NCBI GenBank assembly: GCA_002482435.1
Contig: DLFZ01000032.1
Coordinates: 4,860-10,464, forward strand
Direction: 5' to 3'
Origin: Christensenella sp. UBA7707
GTDB lineage: Bacteria; Bacillota; Clostridia; Christensenellales; CAG-138
Length of the DNA stretch: 5,605 nt
The notes below the pieces were generated by a model. It saw only the letters and a program-made list of their open reading frames with translations, was not told the DNA's origin and did not search any database. Each line of letters begins with the position of its first letter. The stretch's first letter is position 1. A program made the translations under genes and the position numbers. Shown here piece by piece: positions 5,456 through 5,605 of this stretch.

Positions 5456-5479
5456 CGTACTCCCCCCGTCGCCAAGGTT

Positions 5480-5605
5480 TTAGGAAACCAGGCGTTCGTA
5501 TACCCTGCCTTCGAAGCGTGTCAGTTCCACCAAGCGGGAAAACCAGCCGCCGCAAAGCATACTTTCGACGCTCTTTTTTGCACGCGCCTCCTTTATGTCC
5601 TTTGC
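5480..5605 (-). CDS. spoIIIAA: SpoIIIAA, stage III sporulation ATPase (C-terminal end only)
   Basis: This is the last 41 codons of a gene that enters from the right edge, read in frame from the window end to a TAA at 5482-5480. The visible tail runs AKDIKEARAKKSV... and ends ...FEGRVYERLVS. It fits the C-terminus of SpoIIIAA, where a helical stretch precedes a final 'F-x-R-x-V-x-L' type strand. SpoIIIAA is a AAA+/secretion-type ATPase that powers the mother cell-to-forespore channel. The Walker A and B motifs lie outside the window, so the family cannot be confirmed from the catalytic residues. The call rests on this tail plus its position 24 nt upstream of spoIIIAB, the canonical first place in the operon. 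The expected sigma-E promoter would be upstream of this gene and is not visible. Confidence 0.82.
   Translation of the reverse strand, partial: AKDIKEARAKKSVESMLCGGWFSRLVELTRFEGRVYERLVS

Overview
The window comes from an endospore-forming Firmicute, most likely an uncultured or gut-type member of class Clostridia. I cannot place it below that level. The evidence is the spoIIIA sporulation gene set, NusB- and Asp23-type sequences typical of Firmicutes, strong Shine-Dalgarno (SD) sites and moderate GC content. Every gene lies on the minus strand, so transcription runs from high to low coordinates. Coding density is very high and no gap exceeds about 125 bases.

Right part (5605 down to 1793): the spoIIIA operon in canonical order. 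It holds the last 41 codons of spoIIIAA, then complete spoIIIAB, AC, AD, AE, AF, AG and AH. Together these encode the mother-cell half of the 'feeding tube' (A-Q complex), a secretion-system-like channel between mother cell and forespore. Its ATPase is AA, its polytopic membrane base is AB-AE, and its ring-forming proteins are AG and AH (AF too in other species). The forespore partner SpoIIQ is not in the window. Genes are tightly packed; AD and AE overlap by ATGA. SpoIIIAF is strikingly short (57 residues, two membrane helices only) and lacks the soluble ring domain known from Bacillus. A GC-rich hairpin sits between AC and AD, right beside the AD ribosome site.

Junction (1792-1672): a GC-rich dyad just after spoIIIAH may act as a weak terminator. 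It is followed by an extended -10 promoter overlapped by a 16-bp dyad, and then a very strong SD for the next gene.

Left part (1671 down to 1): an envelope-stress or housekeeping cluster of asp23 (Asp23/Gls24), amaP (its membrane anchor), a DUF2273 two-helix membrane protein, and nusB (transcription antitermination factor, cut by the window edge). The first three form the same module as the Staphylococcus asp23 operon. Here it is inserted next to nusB, where Bacillus carries the lone Asp23 homologue yqhY. No RNA genes, mobile elements, CRISPR arrays or long repeats were seen. The window is a well-known locus with some unusual details rather than an obviously new system.
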